From assembly GCF_017591435.1 (NCBI RefSeq), contig NC_059272.1, forward strand, positions 5,169,292 through 5,233,291: a DNA stretch of 64,000 bases, in the 5' to 3' direction. This DNA is from Portunus trituberculatus. Taxonomy: Eukaryota > Arthropoda > Malacostraca > Decapoda > Portunidae. Shown piece by piece: positions 33,694 through 45,958 of this stretch. The translations under genes were made by a program, and so were the position numbers. The notes beneath the pieces were generated by a model. The model was not told the DNA's origin and ran no database searches. It worked only from the letters and a program-made list of their open reading frames with translations. Position 1 is the first letter of the stretch. Every line of letters begins with the position of its first letter.

Positions 33694-34680
33694 ATGAGTG
33701 AGAAAGATATTCCATCTAAATGCAGATATGTGACAAGGGAAAGAATGAAAGCTGATGATGACAATGTTGGAGAGGGAGGAGGAGAATTTGAAGGCTTTGA
33801 TACGGCGCAAACTTCACTATTTGATAGAGTCTTAACTATCGAACGTAAATTAGATAAATTGATAAAGGAGAGTATGGGAATGAAAGAGAATGAAGAACAG
33901 GATAAAGAGCTCCAGAAAATGAAGAATTAAAAGTCCAAATAGCGAACTATAAGAAATTGATGGAAGAAGGACTCGGTAAAGCCGAGAAAGAAAAAGAAAA
34001 GCTAAAAGATCTACTTAACAAAGAAGAAGAAAGAGTACAAGACGTGATTAAAAAAGAAGTACAAGCATGGAGAATCCAAGATAAGAAAGACAAGGAATCA
34101 TTTCAAGAAGTATTTCAAGAACAGTTAAAAGAAAGAGATGAAAATATGACAAGCAAAATGATAGGAGTCCTCAAGAAAAAAGAAAATTTAGTAAGAGAAA
34201 TTGCAGAAAAAAAGAAGAGTGTAATTATTTTTGGACTGAAAGAAAAAAATGTTAAATATAGACCAAGAAGGGAAAAAGACGAAATGAAATCAGTAAAAGA
34301 CCTACTAAAACATCTGAATGACGAGGATAAACAGAACTTAGAAGAGGAAGTAGAAGAAATCCATAGAATAGGACCATATCAAGAAGGAACAGTGAGACCA
34401 GTTAAGATATTTCTAAAATCACAAGCAGCAGCAGCAGAAGAAGTACTATATAGAAAAACGAAACTCAGAGAAACAGAGGGTTGCAAAGATATATATATAA
34501 AGAAAAATAGAAACGAGGAGGAAAGGAAGAGACACAATGAACTGGTGGCAGAAGCAAGAGAAAAAAATAATGAAAGGTCAGAGGAGGAGAAGAAGGCATT
34601 TTTTTTGGAGAATTATAGGAGACAGGATAAGGAAATGGTATATAAAAGAGAAAGAAGAGAAAAGAATGGAGCAAGTTTAA
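33694..34680 (+). pseudogene. LINE A4 ORF1
   Basis: MSEKDIPSKCRYVTRERMKA start. About 65 bp are deleted near 33918 (between KELQK and the conserved EELKV block), shortening the coiled coil and shifting the frame. The RRM-like part (KSVIIFGLKEKNVKYRPRRE, NLEEEVEEIHRIGPYQEGTV) and the C-terminal helices are in one frame from 33957 to about 34610, where a one-base change in a T run shifts it again. Confidence 0.85.
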
Positions 34681-34707
34681 CTAAAATGATAAGAACAAGA
34701 GATTAAA

Positions 34708-37382
34708 ATGATGTATACAAACATAGATGGGATTTTATCTAGTAAATTAGAATTAAGAGATTACATAAAGAAAGAAGAACCAGATATTGTATGCCTGGTG
34801 GAAACAAAGTTAAATGAGGCAATAAAATAGACATAGATAAAAGGTATAATATATGGAGGAGAGAGAGTGGGTAAAGGAGGAGGAGGAGTCATGATGATGT
34901 TAAGGAAGGAGATAGTGGTAAATCAAGTGGAGTTTGGGAAGGAAAATCAGAAATACTGTATGTTAAGATGCATATTAACAAAAGGAGTTAACAATCATTG
35001 GAACATATGTGCCACCAAAACAAACTCATGGACTAACCAAGAATATAGAGACATGATAGATGACACAATAAGGAGTCTTACAAGAATCATTAAGGAAAGG
35101 AGAAAAGTGATATTGATAGGAGATTTCAACTGTAAGGAGGTAGACTGGGAAAATTATGAAAGTGGTATGGGGGAAGATGCCTGGGGAGATAGATTCCTGA
35201 ACCTAATGATAGATAATTTGATGGTCCAAAGACTAAAGGAAAACACAAGATTCAGAGGAAACGATGAGCCGGCAAGATTAGACCTAGTTTTTACAAGGGA
35301 TATACCAATTAACGATGATATAAGATGCAAGTGCCCATTGGGAAAGTGACCATGTAATATTAGAGATGGATATAGAAGAAGGAAAGGAAGATAGAGATGA
35401 ATCATACAAAGGAGACCGATTAAATTACAGAAAGGCTGATATTGAGAATCTCAAGAACTATTTTAAAAACGTAAACTGGGAGGAGATGGAGGCAAAGGAG
35501 AAACGAGATGAAGCATGGAAAAGGTGGATAAGAAACAGAAATCCAGAAAATAAGGAAAACTTCAAAACAGCAAGAAATGAATATGCTAAGGTGAGAAAGG
35601 AAGAAGAAAAGAACTATGAAAAGGACATTGTCGAAAAATGTAAGGAACAACCAAAATTGTTCTACAGATTCATAAATGGAAAAATAAGACAAAAAGAAAC
35701 AATAAAACGGTTAAAAAGAGAAAACGGAATGGTGGAAGACCCAAAAAAGTATGGCAGAACTGTTAAATAGTAAATTTCATGAGGTCTTTACTAAGGAATC
35801 CAAATTTGAAAGACCACAGGGTAATAGAGAGACTGTCTATATGAAAGAGATTAAAGTAACCAAGCTTGAAATAAAAAAAGTTGATGACGGAATTGGATGA
35901 GGAAAAGGCAATGGAACCGGATGAAGTCTCAGGCAGAATACTGAAAGAATGTAGGGAAGAACTAGCAAGTCCAATATACAACATCATAAAATGCTCAATA
36001 GAAAATGGAACAGTGCCAGTGGAGTGGAAAAGAGCTGAGGTGGTTCCCATATATAAGAGCGGAAGGAAGGAAGAACCTTTAAATTACAGGCCGGTATCAC
36101 TAACTAGTGTAATATGCAAGATGTGTGAAAAGTAATAAAGAAGCAATGGATCGAGTTTCTTGAAGACAACAAAATATTATCAAATAGCCAATTTGGTTTT
36201 AGAAAAGGTCGGTCATGTGTGACAAATTTATTGAGTTTCTACTCTAGAATAGTTGATAAAGTACAAGAGAGAGAGCGATGGGTTGACAGTATTTATTTAG
36301 ATCTAAAAAAGGCTTTTGATAAAGTGCCACATGAAAGATTACTATGGAAGTTAGAGGAGAAGGGTGGCTTAAAAGGAAGCACATTGAGATGCATGAAGAA
36401 TTACTTAAGGGGGAGAGAAATAAAGACAATAGTTAAAGATATGAAGTCCAAGTGGAGAACAGTAGACAGCGGAGTGCCACAGGGGTCAGTATTGGCACCA
36501 ATACTATTTCTCGTATATATAAATGACATGCCAGAGGGAGTGAACAGCTACATAAATCTGTTTGAAAACGATGCGAAACTGTGCAGAGTCATTAAACAAA
36601 AAGAGGATTGTGAAATACTACAGGAAGACTTAAACAAGATCTGGAAATGGAGCAAAAAATGGGAGATGGAATTCAATGTGGACAAAAGCCATGTCATGGA
36701 AATGGGAAAAAGTGAAAGACGACCAGTGGGAATCTATAAGATGGGAGATGGAGTAGAACTAGAAAAAGAAAAAAGGAAAAGGACTTGGGAGTGACAATGG
36801 AAGAAAATAATCAACCGGTTAGCCATATTGATAGAATTTTCAGAGAGACGTATAATTTGCTAAGGAATATTGGAGTAGCATTTCACTATATGGACAAGGA
36901 AATGATGAAGAAATTGATAAGTACTAAAATAAGACCTAGATTGGAATATGCAGGAGTTGTGTGGACTCCCATAAAAGAAACACATAAGAAAATTAGAGAC
37001 TACAAAAATGGCTACAAGAATGGTTCCAGAATTTAAAGGGATGGCATATGAGGAGAGACTAAAGGCAATGGATCTACCAACCTTGGAGCAGAGAAGAGAG
37101 AGGGATCTGATACAAGTTTATAAATTGATTAACGGAATGGATGAAGTGGATAATGAGAAACTGATCCTGAGAGAAGAATATGACTTTAGAAGCACAAGAT
37201 CGCATAGTAAGAAACTAAGGAAGGGACGATGTCTGAGAGATGTTAAAAAATTTAGTTTCCCGCAAAGATGTGTTGAGACTTGGAACAGTTTGAGTGAGGA
37301 AGTGGTATCAGCAAAGAGTGTACATAGTTTTAGAGAAAAATTAGATAAGTGTAGATATGGAGACGGGACCACACGAGCATAA
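34708..37382 (+). pseudogene. LINE A4 ORF2 (endonuclease-reverse transcriptase)
   Basis: Endonuclease: MMYTNIDGILSSKLELRDYI, then GDFNCKEVDWENYESGMGED and ARLDLVFTRD, with the histidine block after a frameshift at 35345. RT: GRILKECREELASPIYNIIK, KEEPLNYRPVSLTSVICKMC, then from 36219 TNLLSFYSRIVDKVQERERW, KKAFDKVPHERLLWKLEEKG, SGVPQGSVLAPILFLVYIND. The catalytic box reads FENDAK in place of FADDAK, losing both the Ala and the first Asp. Frameshifts near 36130, 36770, 36990 and 37110 break it. Confidence 0.88.
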
Positions 37383-37420
37383 AGCCCAGGCCCTGTAAAA
37401 CTACAACTAGGTAAATACAC

Positions 37421-37439
37421 ACACACACACACACACATC
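37421..37439. repeat. (CA)n tract between LINE A4 and A5
   Basis: A short CA run joins the A4 tail to the start of the A5 5' UTR, the same junction form as at 33.5 and 41.45 kb. Confidence 0.9.
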
Positions 37440-37531
37440 TGTTGTATAGTATTTACAGTGGCCTAGGCAGGTAGTGTGGACTCATTTTTTTTTTTTTTTT
37501 CTTTCTTCATGAAATCAATTATTAAGGAATA

Positions 37532-38554
37532 ATGAGTGAAAAAGAGATTCCATCCAAATGCAGACATGAGAATAGAGAAGAGGCTGATGATGACTATGTT
37601 GGTGAGGGAGAATGCGTATTCAAAGGGTTCGATACGACGACTACGTCACTACTTAAGAGAGTGTTCAATATTGAATGTAAACGAGATAAACTGATAAAGG
37701 AGAAGATGGAAATGAAAGAGAATGAAGAACAGGAAAAGGAGTTTATAAGACTGAGAGAAAGGATAAGAAAAGTGGAAGAAAACGAAGCTAGCTAAGAGCT
37801 GAAAACGAAGAACTAAAAAGGAAGTAACTAACTACAAAAGCAGATGGAAGAAGGACTCGGTAAAGCCGAGAAAGAAAAAGAAGCTGAAAGATCTAGTAAA
37901 CAAGGAAGAGGAAAGAGTACAGAACGTGATTAAAAAAGAAGTACAAGCATGGAGAGTCCAAGATAAGAAAGATAAGGCCGATTTTCAGGAGGTGATTCAA
38001 GAACAACTTAAAGAAAAGAAGAAAATATGACAAACAAAATGATAGGAGTCCTCAAGACAAAAGAAAATCTAGTTAGAGAAATTGCAGAAAAAAGAAGAGT
38101 GTAGTCGTATTTGGAATAAAAGAAAAATATAAAATATAGACCAAAAGAGAAAAGAAGAAATGAAATCAGTCAAAGACCTACTGAAGAATCTAAACGATGA
38201 AGATAGGCAGAACTTGGAAGAGGAAGTAGAAGAAATAAACAGAATGGGAAAATATCAAGAAGGAAAAACGAGACCAATTAAAATACTACTAAAATTACAA
38301 GCAGCAACAGAAGAAATATTATATAGAACAACAAAACTTAGAGAAACAGAAGGCTGCAAGGATATCTATATAAAGAAAAATAGAAATGAAGAGGAAAGAA
38401 AGAGATACAATGAACTGGCAGCAGCAGTAAGGGAAAAAAAATAATGAAAGGTCAGGAGAGGAAAAAAAAGGCATTATTTTGGAGAATTCTAGGAGACAGG
38501 ATAAGGAAATGGTAAATAAACGAGAAGGAAGAGAAAAAAGTGGAACAAGTTTAA
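37532..38554 (+). pseudogene. LINE A5 ORF1
   Basis: Starts MSEKEIPSKCRHENREEADD. The coiled coil (KENEEQEKEFIRLRERIRKV) is followed by single-base losses near 37790, 37820, 37850 and 38025 that scramble the middle. The RRM-like half is again open from 38160 (MKSVKDLLKNLNDEDRQNLE, KDIYIKKNRNEEERKRYNEL). Ends VEQV-TAA like A1. Confidence 0.84.
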
Positions 38555-38586
38555 CTAAAAATGATAAAGGCAAGAGACTAAAAATT

Positions 38587-41393
38587 ATGTATACGAACAT
38601 AGACGGGGTTTTATCAAGTAAATTAGAATTAAGAGATTACATAAAGAAAGAAAATCCAGATATTGTATGCCTGGCTGAAACAAAACTAAATGAGGAAATC
38701 AAAATAGTCTTGGATAATAGGTATAATGTATGGAGAAGAGACAGAGTGGGTAAAGGAGGAGGAGGAGTCATGATAATGTTAAAGAAGGAGATAGTGATAA
38801 ACCAAGTGGAATGCGGGGAAGGAAAAGCAGAAGTATTGTATGTTAAGATGCATATTAATAAAAAAGAGTTAACAATCATTGTAACATATGTGCCACCAAA
38901 AACAAATTCATGGACCAATCAAGAATATAAAGACATGATAGATGACACAATAAGGAGTCTAATGAGAATCGTTAAAGAAAGGAAAAAAGTTATATTAGTA
39001 AGAGATTTCAATTGTAAAGAAGTGGACTGGGAAAATTATGAAAGTGGTATGGGGGAAGAAGCCTGGGGAGAAAGATTCCTAAACCTAATGATAGACAAAA
39101 TGATGGACCAGAGAGTAAAGGAATGCACAAGATTCAGAGGAAACGACAAGGAGATTGGACCTAATTTTTACAAGGGCTATACAAATGAATGATGATATAA
39201 GATATAAGTGCCCATTGGGAAAGAGTGACCATGTAATATTACAAATAGATATAGAAGAGGGAAAGGAAGATATAGACGATTCATACAAAGGAGACCGATT
39301 AAATTACAGAAAGGCTGATATTGAGAATCTCAGGAACTATTTTAAAAATGTAAACTGGGAGGAGATGGAAAACTCAGAGACGATGCAAGAGAAGTATAAC
39401 TTATTTTTGGAAATATATAAAACAGGAGTCAGGGAATATGTCCCAAAATATAGACCTAAAGAAGAAGGAAAGAAAGATTGGTTTAATGCAAGGTGTGCTA
39501 GGGCAAAGGAGAAAAGAGATGGAGCATGGAAAAGATGGAGGAGAAATAGAAATCCAACAAATAAGGAAAACTTCAAGGCAGCGAGAGATGAATATGTTAA
39601 GGTAAGGAAGGAAGAGGAAAAGAACTTTGAAAAGGACATTGTCGAAAAATGTAAGGAGCAACCAAAATTGTTCTATAGATTCATAAATGGAAAAATTAGA
39701 CAAAGAGAAACAATAGAAAGGTTAAAAGGAGAGAACGGGATGGTGGAAGACCCAAAAACTATGGCAGAACTATTAAATAATAAATTCCAGGAGGTCTTTA
39801 CTAAGGAATCTAAATTTGAAAGGCCACAGGGTAATAGAGAGACAGTCTATATGAAAGAGATTAAAGTAACCAAGCTTGAAATAAAAGAATTAATGAAGGA
39901 ACTGGATGAAGACAAGGCAATGGGACCAGATGAAGTCTCAGGCAGAATACTGAAAGAATGTAGGGAAGAACTAGCAAGTCCTATATACATCATAAAATGC
40001 TCAATAGAAAATGGAACAGTACCAGTAGAATGGAAAAGAGCTGAGGTGGTTCCCATATATAAGAGTGGAAGGAAGGAAGAACCTTTAAATTACAGACCGG
40101 TATCACTAACTAGTGTAATATGCAAGATGTGTGAAAGAATAATAAAGAAACAATGGATCAAGTTCCTTGAAGACAACAAATTAATATCAAATAGCCAATT
40201 TGGTTTTAGGAAAAGACAGTCTTGTGTAACTAATTTACTGAGTTTCTATTCTAGAATAGTTGATAGAGTACAAGAGAGAGAGGGATGGGTTGACTGTATT
40301 TATTTGGATTTAAAAAGGCTTTTGACAAAGTGCCACATGCAAGATTACTATGGAAGTTAGAGGAGAAGGGTGGCTTAAAAGGAAGCACATTGAGATGGAT
40401 AGAAAATTATTTGAGGGGGAGAGAAATAAGGACAGTAGTTAAAGATATGAAGTCCAAGTGGAGAGCAGTAGAAAGCGGAGTGCCACAAGGGTCAGTATTG
40501 GCACCAATACTTTTCCTCATTTATATTAACGACATGCCAGAAGGAGTGAACAGCTACATAAATCTGTTTGCAGATGATACGAAACTGTGCAGAGTTATAA
40601 AGCAAAAGAGGATTGTGAAATACTGCAAGAAGACCTAAATAAGATATGGGAATGGAGCAAAAAGTGGGAAATGGAATTCAATGTGAACAAAAGCCATGTC
40701 ATGGAAATGGGAAAGAGTGAAAGACGACCTGTGGGAATCTATAAGATGGGAGATGGAGTAGAACTGGAGAAAGTAAAAAAGGAAAAGGACTTAGGAGTGA
40801 CGATGGAAGAAAACAATCAACCAGTAAGCCATATTGATAGAATTTTTAGAGAAACATATAATTTGCTAAGGAATATTGGAGTAGCATTTCACCACATGGA
40901 CAAAGAAATGATGAAGAAATTGATAAGTACTTTAATAAGACCCAGATTGGAATATGCAGGAGTAGTGTGGACCCCTTATAAAAAGAAACACATAAGGAAA
41001 TTGGAGAGACTACAAAAAATGGCTACAAGAATGGTTCCAGAATTTGAAGGGATGACATATGAGGAGAGACTAAAGGCTATGGATCTACCAACCCTGGAAC
41101 AAAGAAGGAGAGAGGAGACCTGATACAAGTTTTAAATTGATCAACGGAATGGACCAAGTGGATAATGAGAAACTGATCCTGAGAGAAGAATATGACATTC
41201 AAGCACAAGATCGCATAGTAAAAAGCTGAGAAAAGGAAGATGTCTGAGAGATGTTAAAAAATATAGTTTCCCGCAAAGATGTATTGAGACGTGGAACAGT
41301 TTAAATGAAGAAGTAGTGTCTGCAACGAGTGTGCATACTTTTAAAGTAAGATTGGATAAGTGTAGATATGGAGACAGGGCCACACGAGCATAA
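38587..41393 (+). pseudogene. LINE A5 ORF2 (endonuclease-reverse transcriptase)
   Basis: Endonuclease: MYTNIDGVLSSKLELRDYIK, PDIVCLAETKLNEEI, VTYVPPKTNSWTNQEYKDMI. The GDFN motif reads RDFNCKEVDW (Gly to Arg), next to a catalytic Asp-Asn pair. A frameshift near 39150 precedes ...SDHVILQIDIEEGKED. The RT is open for 401 codons to 40315: GPDEVSGRILKECREELASP, KKQWIKFLEDNKLISNSQFG, LDLKR. One A is lost at 40315 and one at 40605. PQGSVLAPILFLIYINDMPE and FADDTKLCRVIK are intact. The C-terminal block KLERLQKMATRMVPEFEGMT is good, then a shift near 41100. Few lesions, so it is a relatively recent copy. Confidence 0.9.
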
Positions 41394-41665
41394 AGCCCAG
41401 GCCCTGTAAAACTACAACTAGGTAAATACAACTAGGTAAATACACACACACACGCCGTCGCTGAGAGAGGACGGCTCGTCTCTGGTTGCGGACGGGAAGA
41501 AGTGAAAATACCTATGGTGTTGCAGGGCCCGGGTACCTCTGAGTTAGTGTCCTGCTGATGTCCTACTGTCGCATAGTGTTGAAAGTGAGGGATATGGAGA
41601 GTGGTCCCTGAGATGAGAGTGTGGGCGGTGATTGTTTTGGCCGTAATCAGCTGACGATAACAAAC

Positions 41666-42620
41666 ATGGCGGCTACTCTTAGACAACCCAAAGATTTTGA
41701 AGGTTTCGTAACTACTCCAAGAGGACTGGAGAAATTAGATATGGATGCAAGAATCCAGGCACTGGAAAGTAAGTTCCTAAACATTTTGTCCATAGAGGAA
41801 AAACTGGATAGAGTTATAGTCAAGAATGATTCGTTCAAAATAGAGATCTATTTGTTAACAATAGCGAATAAAGAGCTAGTGAAGGAAAAAGTAGAGATGG
41901 AGAAAGAAAACCAACAACTAAGGAAACAATGTGAAGAGATGAAGGCTAAACTCCTAGAAATGGAGATGAAAATATCCGAAGGGGACTTGAGGAAGGAGGA
42001 ATGCCTTAATCTAATTGATGCTAGGATGAAAGAAGTGAACCATGAACATCAGGAGCTACAAAGGTCCTTTAGGGAGATAGTGAAAAAGCAGGAAGAGGAA
42101 AATAAAATGATTGCGCAGAGTGAAACGGTAAAGGCACTAAAGGAAAATGAGTATGTGGTGAGAGATATTGCTGAAAAGAAAAAAATGTGTGATCATAACA
42201 GGATTGAGGGAGGAAATTAACAGAAACTGGCAGGATAGGAGGAATAAGGAAAATAACAGGATTAAGTCTTTACTGAATAAGATCTCTGCGGAGGAAGAGG
42301 ACCTATATGTTGAGGTAGAAGAAAGTGTGAGATTGGGAGCTTTTGAGGAAGGCAAGAATAGACCATTAAAATTGAAATTCAAGTCTCAGGTGGCAGCTGA
42401 GGCCTTGTTGAGGAGGGCTTGGAAACTTAAGGACTCGGAGGAAACCAAAACAATTTACATAAGAAGAAATATGTCACAGGATGAGCGAATGAAAATGAAA
42501 GAGCTTGTAACTGAAGTGAAAGAGAAGAACAACGAAAGAACAGAGGAGGAAAAGACCAAGTTTTTTTGGAGGATGAGAAATGGGAGGCTAAAGAAGTGGT
42601 GGATAAAACAGGCGGAATAG
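41666..42620 (+). pseudogene. LINE B2 ORF1 (coiled coil plus RRM-like)
   Basis: Starts MAATLRQPKDFEGFVTTPRG. Residues ~30-160 are a long coiled coil (NKELVKEKVEMEKENQQLRK, DARMKEVNHEHQELQRSFRE). One extra A in a run near 42183 shifts the frame just where the RRM-like strand starts (read across it: AEKKKCVIITGLREEINRNW). The remainder is open: ESVRLGAFEEGKNRPLKLKF, SQVAAEALLRRAWKLK, FFWRMRNGRLKKWW, ending TAG. Apart from that single base this ORF1 is intact. Confidence 0.87.
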
Positions 42621-42667
42621 ACATTACATGGAAGAAAGAGACTAGGAATGGAATACAAGTGACTTAC

Positions 42668-44200
42668 ATGAATATAGATGGATTTCTGTCTAAAAGGCTA
42701 GAATGTATGGATTACCTAAGAAATAACGAACCAGACATAATGTGTGTAGTGGAAACAAAGCTAAGGCCTGAAATAAAGCTAGACTGGTTTGTTGTATAAC
42801 ACTACAAAGTATGGAGAAATGATAGAAAAAATAAAGGAAGTGGTGGTATAATGGTTCTTACTAAGGAAGATCTGATAGTGAAGGAGGTGAACTATAGTAA
42901 GAGAAATGAGGAAGTGATAAGTATGCTTATAACAGATGGCAAGAGGGACATTAATATTATAACAGTATACATACCACCCAGAACCAGTGCTTGGGAATAT
43001 GAACAGTACCAAATGGTGATGAGAAATACTCTAGACAGAATGAAGCAAGAACTCATCAGAAAGGATAGTGATGATAGTTGGAGACTTTAATTGTAAAGAA
43101 ATAGTGTGGGAAGACTACGAAGTGGTCAAAGGTGGTGAGTGGGCAGAGGAATTGTTAAAGGTAGCAACAAATAACTTGATGACACAGTTGGTGAGATCAC
43201 CAACAAGGTGCAAAGAACAAGATGTTGCAGCAAGGTTGGATTTGGTATTTACCAGGGGCATCTCTCTAAAAGAGGAAATTGAACATAAATGTCCCTTGGG
43301 GAGAAGCGATCATGATGTCCTAAGCTTTGAGCTGGATACGGAATTAAGCACGAATAAGATTGTGGAACGCAGGAGGAAAAATTAAATTATATTAGGGCAA
43401 ATTATAACCATATAAGGGAGTTCTTTAATGAAATTGACTGGTCTGTGGTATACCAGGAAAGGGATATGCAATTGAAATACGATAAATTTATGGATTTGTA
43501 TAACTCTGCTGTGAAAAGTTTGTGCCATATTACAGAAAGAGGACTTTAAATAATAAACAGTGGTTTAATAGAAATTGTGAAGAAGCAAAAAAGAACAAAG
43601 AAAAGGCATGGAAGAAACTTAAGAAAAACAGTGATGTATTATCAAGAGAAGTTTACAAAACGGCAAAGAATAGATATGTTGAAGTAAGGAGAACAGCACA
43701 GAAGGAATATGAACAGAGGGTGGTGGAAAACTGTGATAGTGACCCAAAAATGTTTTACAAATTCATAAATGGAAAACTAAATATAAGGGAGGTAATAGTA
43801 AAGGTAAAAAAATGGGGAAGAAGTATATGAGGATGCTAGAGATATAGCTGAAATTTTGAACGACAACTTTTGCAAAGTGTTTACAAAGGAGTAGCATTTT
43901 ATGGGAGGAAGACCTACATAAATAAAGCAAATGCAGGACATCATGGTTACTAAGGAAGATGTAAGGAAAATTATAAGTAATCTGGATATTAATAAATCAA
44001 TGGGACCTGATGGCATATCTGGGAGGTTGCTAAATGAATGTAAGGATCAATTGTTGAACCCCGTATTTGATATTGTGGAAACTTCCATACGAACAGGATT
44101 AGTCCCGAAAGAGTGGAAAAAAGCTGACATTGTGCCTATATACAAGAATGGTAGTAGGATGGAACCGCTAAATTATAGACCAGTATCGTTAACTAGTATA
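42668..44200 (+). pseudogene. LINE B2 ORF2, part 1 (endonuclease and RT start)
   Basis: MNIDGFLSKRLECMDYLRNN, PDIMCVVETKLRPEI and IITVYIPPRTSAWEYEQY lead the endonuclease. VGDFNCKEIVWEDYE, ARLDLVFTRGISLKEEIEHK and LGRSDHDVL (catalytic His) follow in other frames after small indels. The RT begins KSMGPDGISGRLLNECKDQL, GLVPKEWKKADIVPIYKNG and stops at SLTSI where the DIRS element starts. Confidence 0.87.
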
Positions 44201-44208
44201 TTTTACTT

Positions 44209-44272
44209 CAGCAACCCACCGCCATTGCTGGAGAGGCTACACATGAGATACGCAAAGATCAAGGTACCGGCA
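44209..44272 (+). repeat. DIRS left inverted terminal repeat
   Basis: Contains CACATGAGATACGCAAAGAT and CAAGGTACCGGCAG. The inverse (CTGCCGGTATCTTGATC, ATCTTTGCGTATCTCATGTG) lies near the right end at 53190-53226. Confidence 0.88.
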
Positions 44273-44671
44273 GTGATGCTTTGTTCTCGGTACAGGCAAG
44301 ACGTGTTTGTCTTGCAGCTGCAGTTTGCCATTTTGGGATTGGTTATCCGTTATCTGTTTTTCAGAGCGGGTTGGTACTTATTTAATACCTTACTTTATTA
44401 CCCCGTGATCCCGTTGGAGCAGGAAGAGTGCCTGGTGTTCCTTTCCTGTTATCCATTTGGAGCGGGAGGACACGGTGTGGACCAAGATGAGGTTATGCAC
44501 CCTTGTTACCTGTTATCCAAACTTGGAGCAGGTTGTCATTTATTCATTGACTATTGTTATTTACTTGTGGTCTTGTGGGTGTTGTATTGTGCCTGTGATT
44601 TTTCCCGTTATCTCTCAGGAGCGGGACATGTGACAGAAGTGTGCCGTTGTGAAGGTGTTTGGTACATCAGT

Positions 44672-45749
44672 ATGTCTTCCTCAGGTGGTTCTACACCTCC
44701 AAGAAACGGTTCCTCACATTCTCGTGGAAGCCGACTCTATTCGTCCACTAGGCATAAGACGAGGAAAAATATTCAACGGTCTGGGGCCTCTGCTGGTGAG
44801 GATGCCGTTGCAAGTGATCGTGTGTCTAAGATGGACGCCCGACCACCAGTTAGCCAGTCTAGAGAAGTTAGCAATACTTCTTTATCCAAGATCTTGGAGG
44901 CTTTGGCTGTACTTCAAGAGGATGTGAATAAACTTAAGAGTGACAGAGGTGACAGTGCAAGTGTTGGTAAGGGGCCAGCACAGGACTTAGGTGGTACTCA
45001 TGAATTTTCTGCCTCCCATCCCCCTTCTACCTCTGGTGAATTTTCTGGGTTTAGGTCAAAAGAAGTGAGTGCTGAAGAAGGTGAGATTGAAGATGAGGTT
45101 CCTTCTGGCAGTATTCTGTTACAAGCAGCTAAGGCCTATGTGCCCATGGATGACTGTTCTGAAGCTATTGAAGAACCGATTGCTGCAATGGTGAATCACC
45201 ATTAAGGAGATTTTGGCAGATGAGGTTTCTAAACGTCCTAGAAACTGTAAGGCACTTATTCCAGTCAAGTGCAACTCACAAGTGCTGGATGCCCTACCCA
45301 CTGAGGCAAAGAAAGCTGATTTCAGACTAAAGGAAGTCGGCAAGGATATAACTAAGGCTGCCACTATCATTGTTAAATCACTTACTGTTCTGGACAAGTT
45401 TACTAATGAGGAGCACAATCAGGTTATTGGTCATGAGGTGGCTATGCTTAATGGGGCCTTGGGGTTGTTAGGGCATGCTAACTTTAAACTGAATATGAAT
45501 AGATGGTATTTCCTCAAACATGAGATAAACCAAAAGTATGCCCACTTATGCACTGATAAGACTCCTGTGACTGGCTTACTGTTTGGGGATGATCTTACTC
45601 AAGCTACCAAACAGATTGAGGAGGCTGAGAGGCTGAAAAACAAGTTTACCAACAAGAAGACTTCCCATTTTGGAGCTCCAGGTCTTGGGAAGTTTAGTGG
45701 TGGCAAGCAACGTGGTTTCTTTGGGAAGCCAGCTTTCCGGGGTATGTAA
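44672..45749 (+). pseudogene. DIRS gag-like ORF1 (one frameshift)
   Basis: Start at ATG 44672 (MSSSGGSTPPRNGSSHSRGS). The first half is a basic, serine-rich tail then SNTSLSKILEALAVLQEDVN, a likely coiled coil. The frame stops at 45205, but the next frame continues without a gap from TIKEILADEVSKRPRNCKAL, so a single-base indel near 45195 splits one protein of about 355 residues. It ends in a glycine/basic tail (GLGKFSGGKQRGFFGKPAFR), usual for DIRS gag and probably nucleic-acid binding. Confidence 0.82.
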
Positions 45750-45958
45750 ACCCAGTTTAAACCGTACGGTCTACACAAACCTGCCACCAGAGGGGACAGC
45801 CGCCCTTCTTATCTCAGAGGGAATTCCTCTTCAAAAAACTCAAAGGGCAGGGGACACTACAATCCCTGGCAGTAATTCAGGTAAGGCATGAATTTGAAGC
45901 GGGTCAGCTTCACAAGTTTATTGATGAGTGGTGCAAACTTACTAATGATCCTTTCATT

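Larger units (their letters stand above)
33558..37420 (+). mobile_element. CR1/L2-like LINE family A, copy A4 (full length)
   Basis: Complete 5' UTR beginning near GCAGAGGAAGGACGCGATAC, ORF1, ORF2 and the tail ACTAGGTAAATACACAC. Closely related to A3, with which it shares several indels, but with fewer homopolymer losses. A segment between the endonuclease and the RT linker (present in A5 and A3 as the block encoding KYNLFLEIYKTGVR) is missing near 35490. Confidence 0.94.
37440..41445 (+). mobile_element. CR1/L2-like LINE family A, copy A5 (most intact)
   Basis: Starts in the 5' UTR (GTATTTACAGTGGCCTAGGC), shorter than in A4 by the first ~70 bases. Runs through ORF1 and ORF2 to the tail with two CTAGGTAAATACA units and (CA)n. 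It has the longest uninterrupted RT frame of the family in this window (401 codons). Confidence 0.94.

Noticed and set aside
43931..44671. A 424-codon frame joining LINE RT to the DIRS gag as one fusion protein
   Set aside because: The frame runs through the DIRS left terminal repeat and non-coding leader by chance; homology to gag-like sequence begins only at about 44672.
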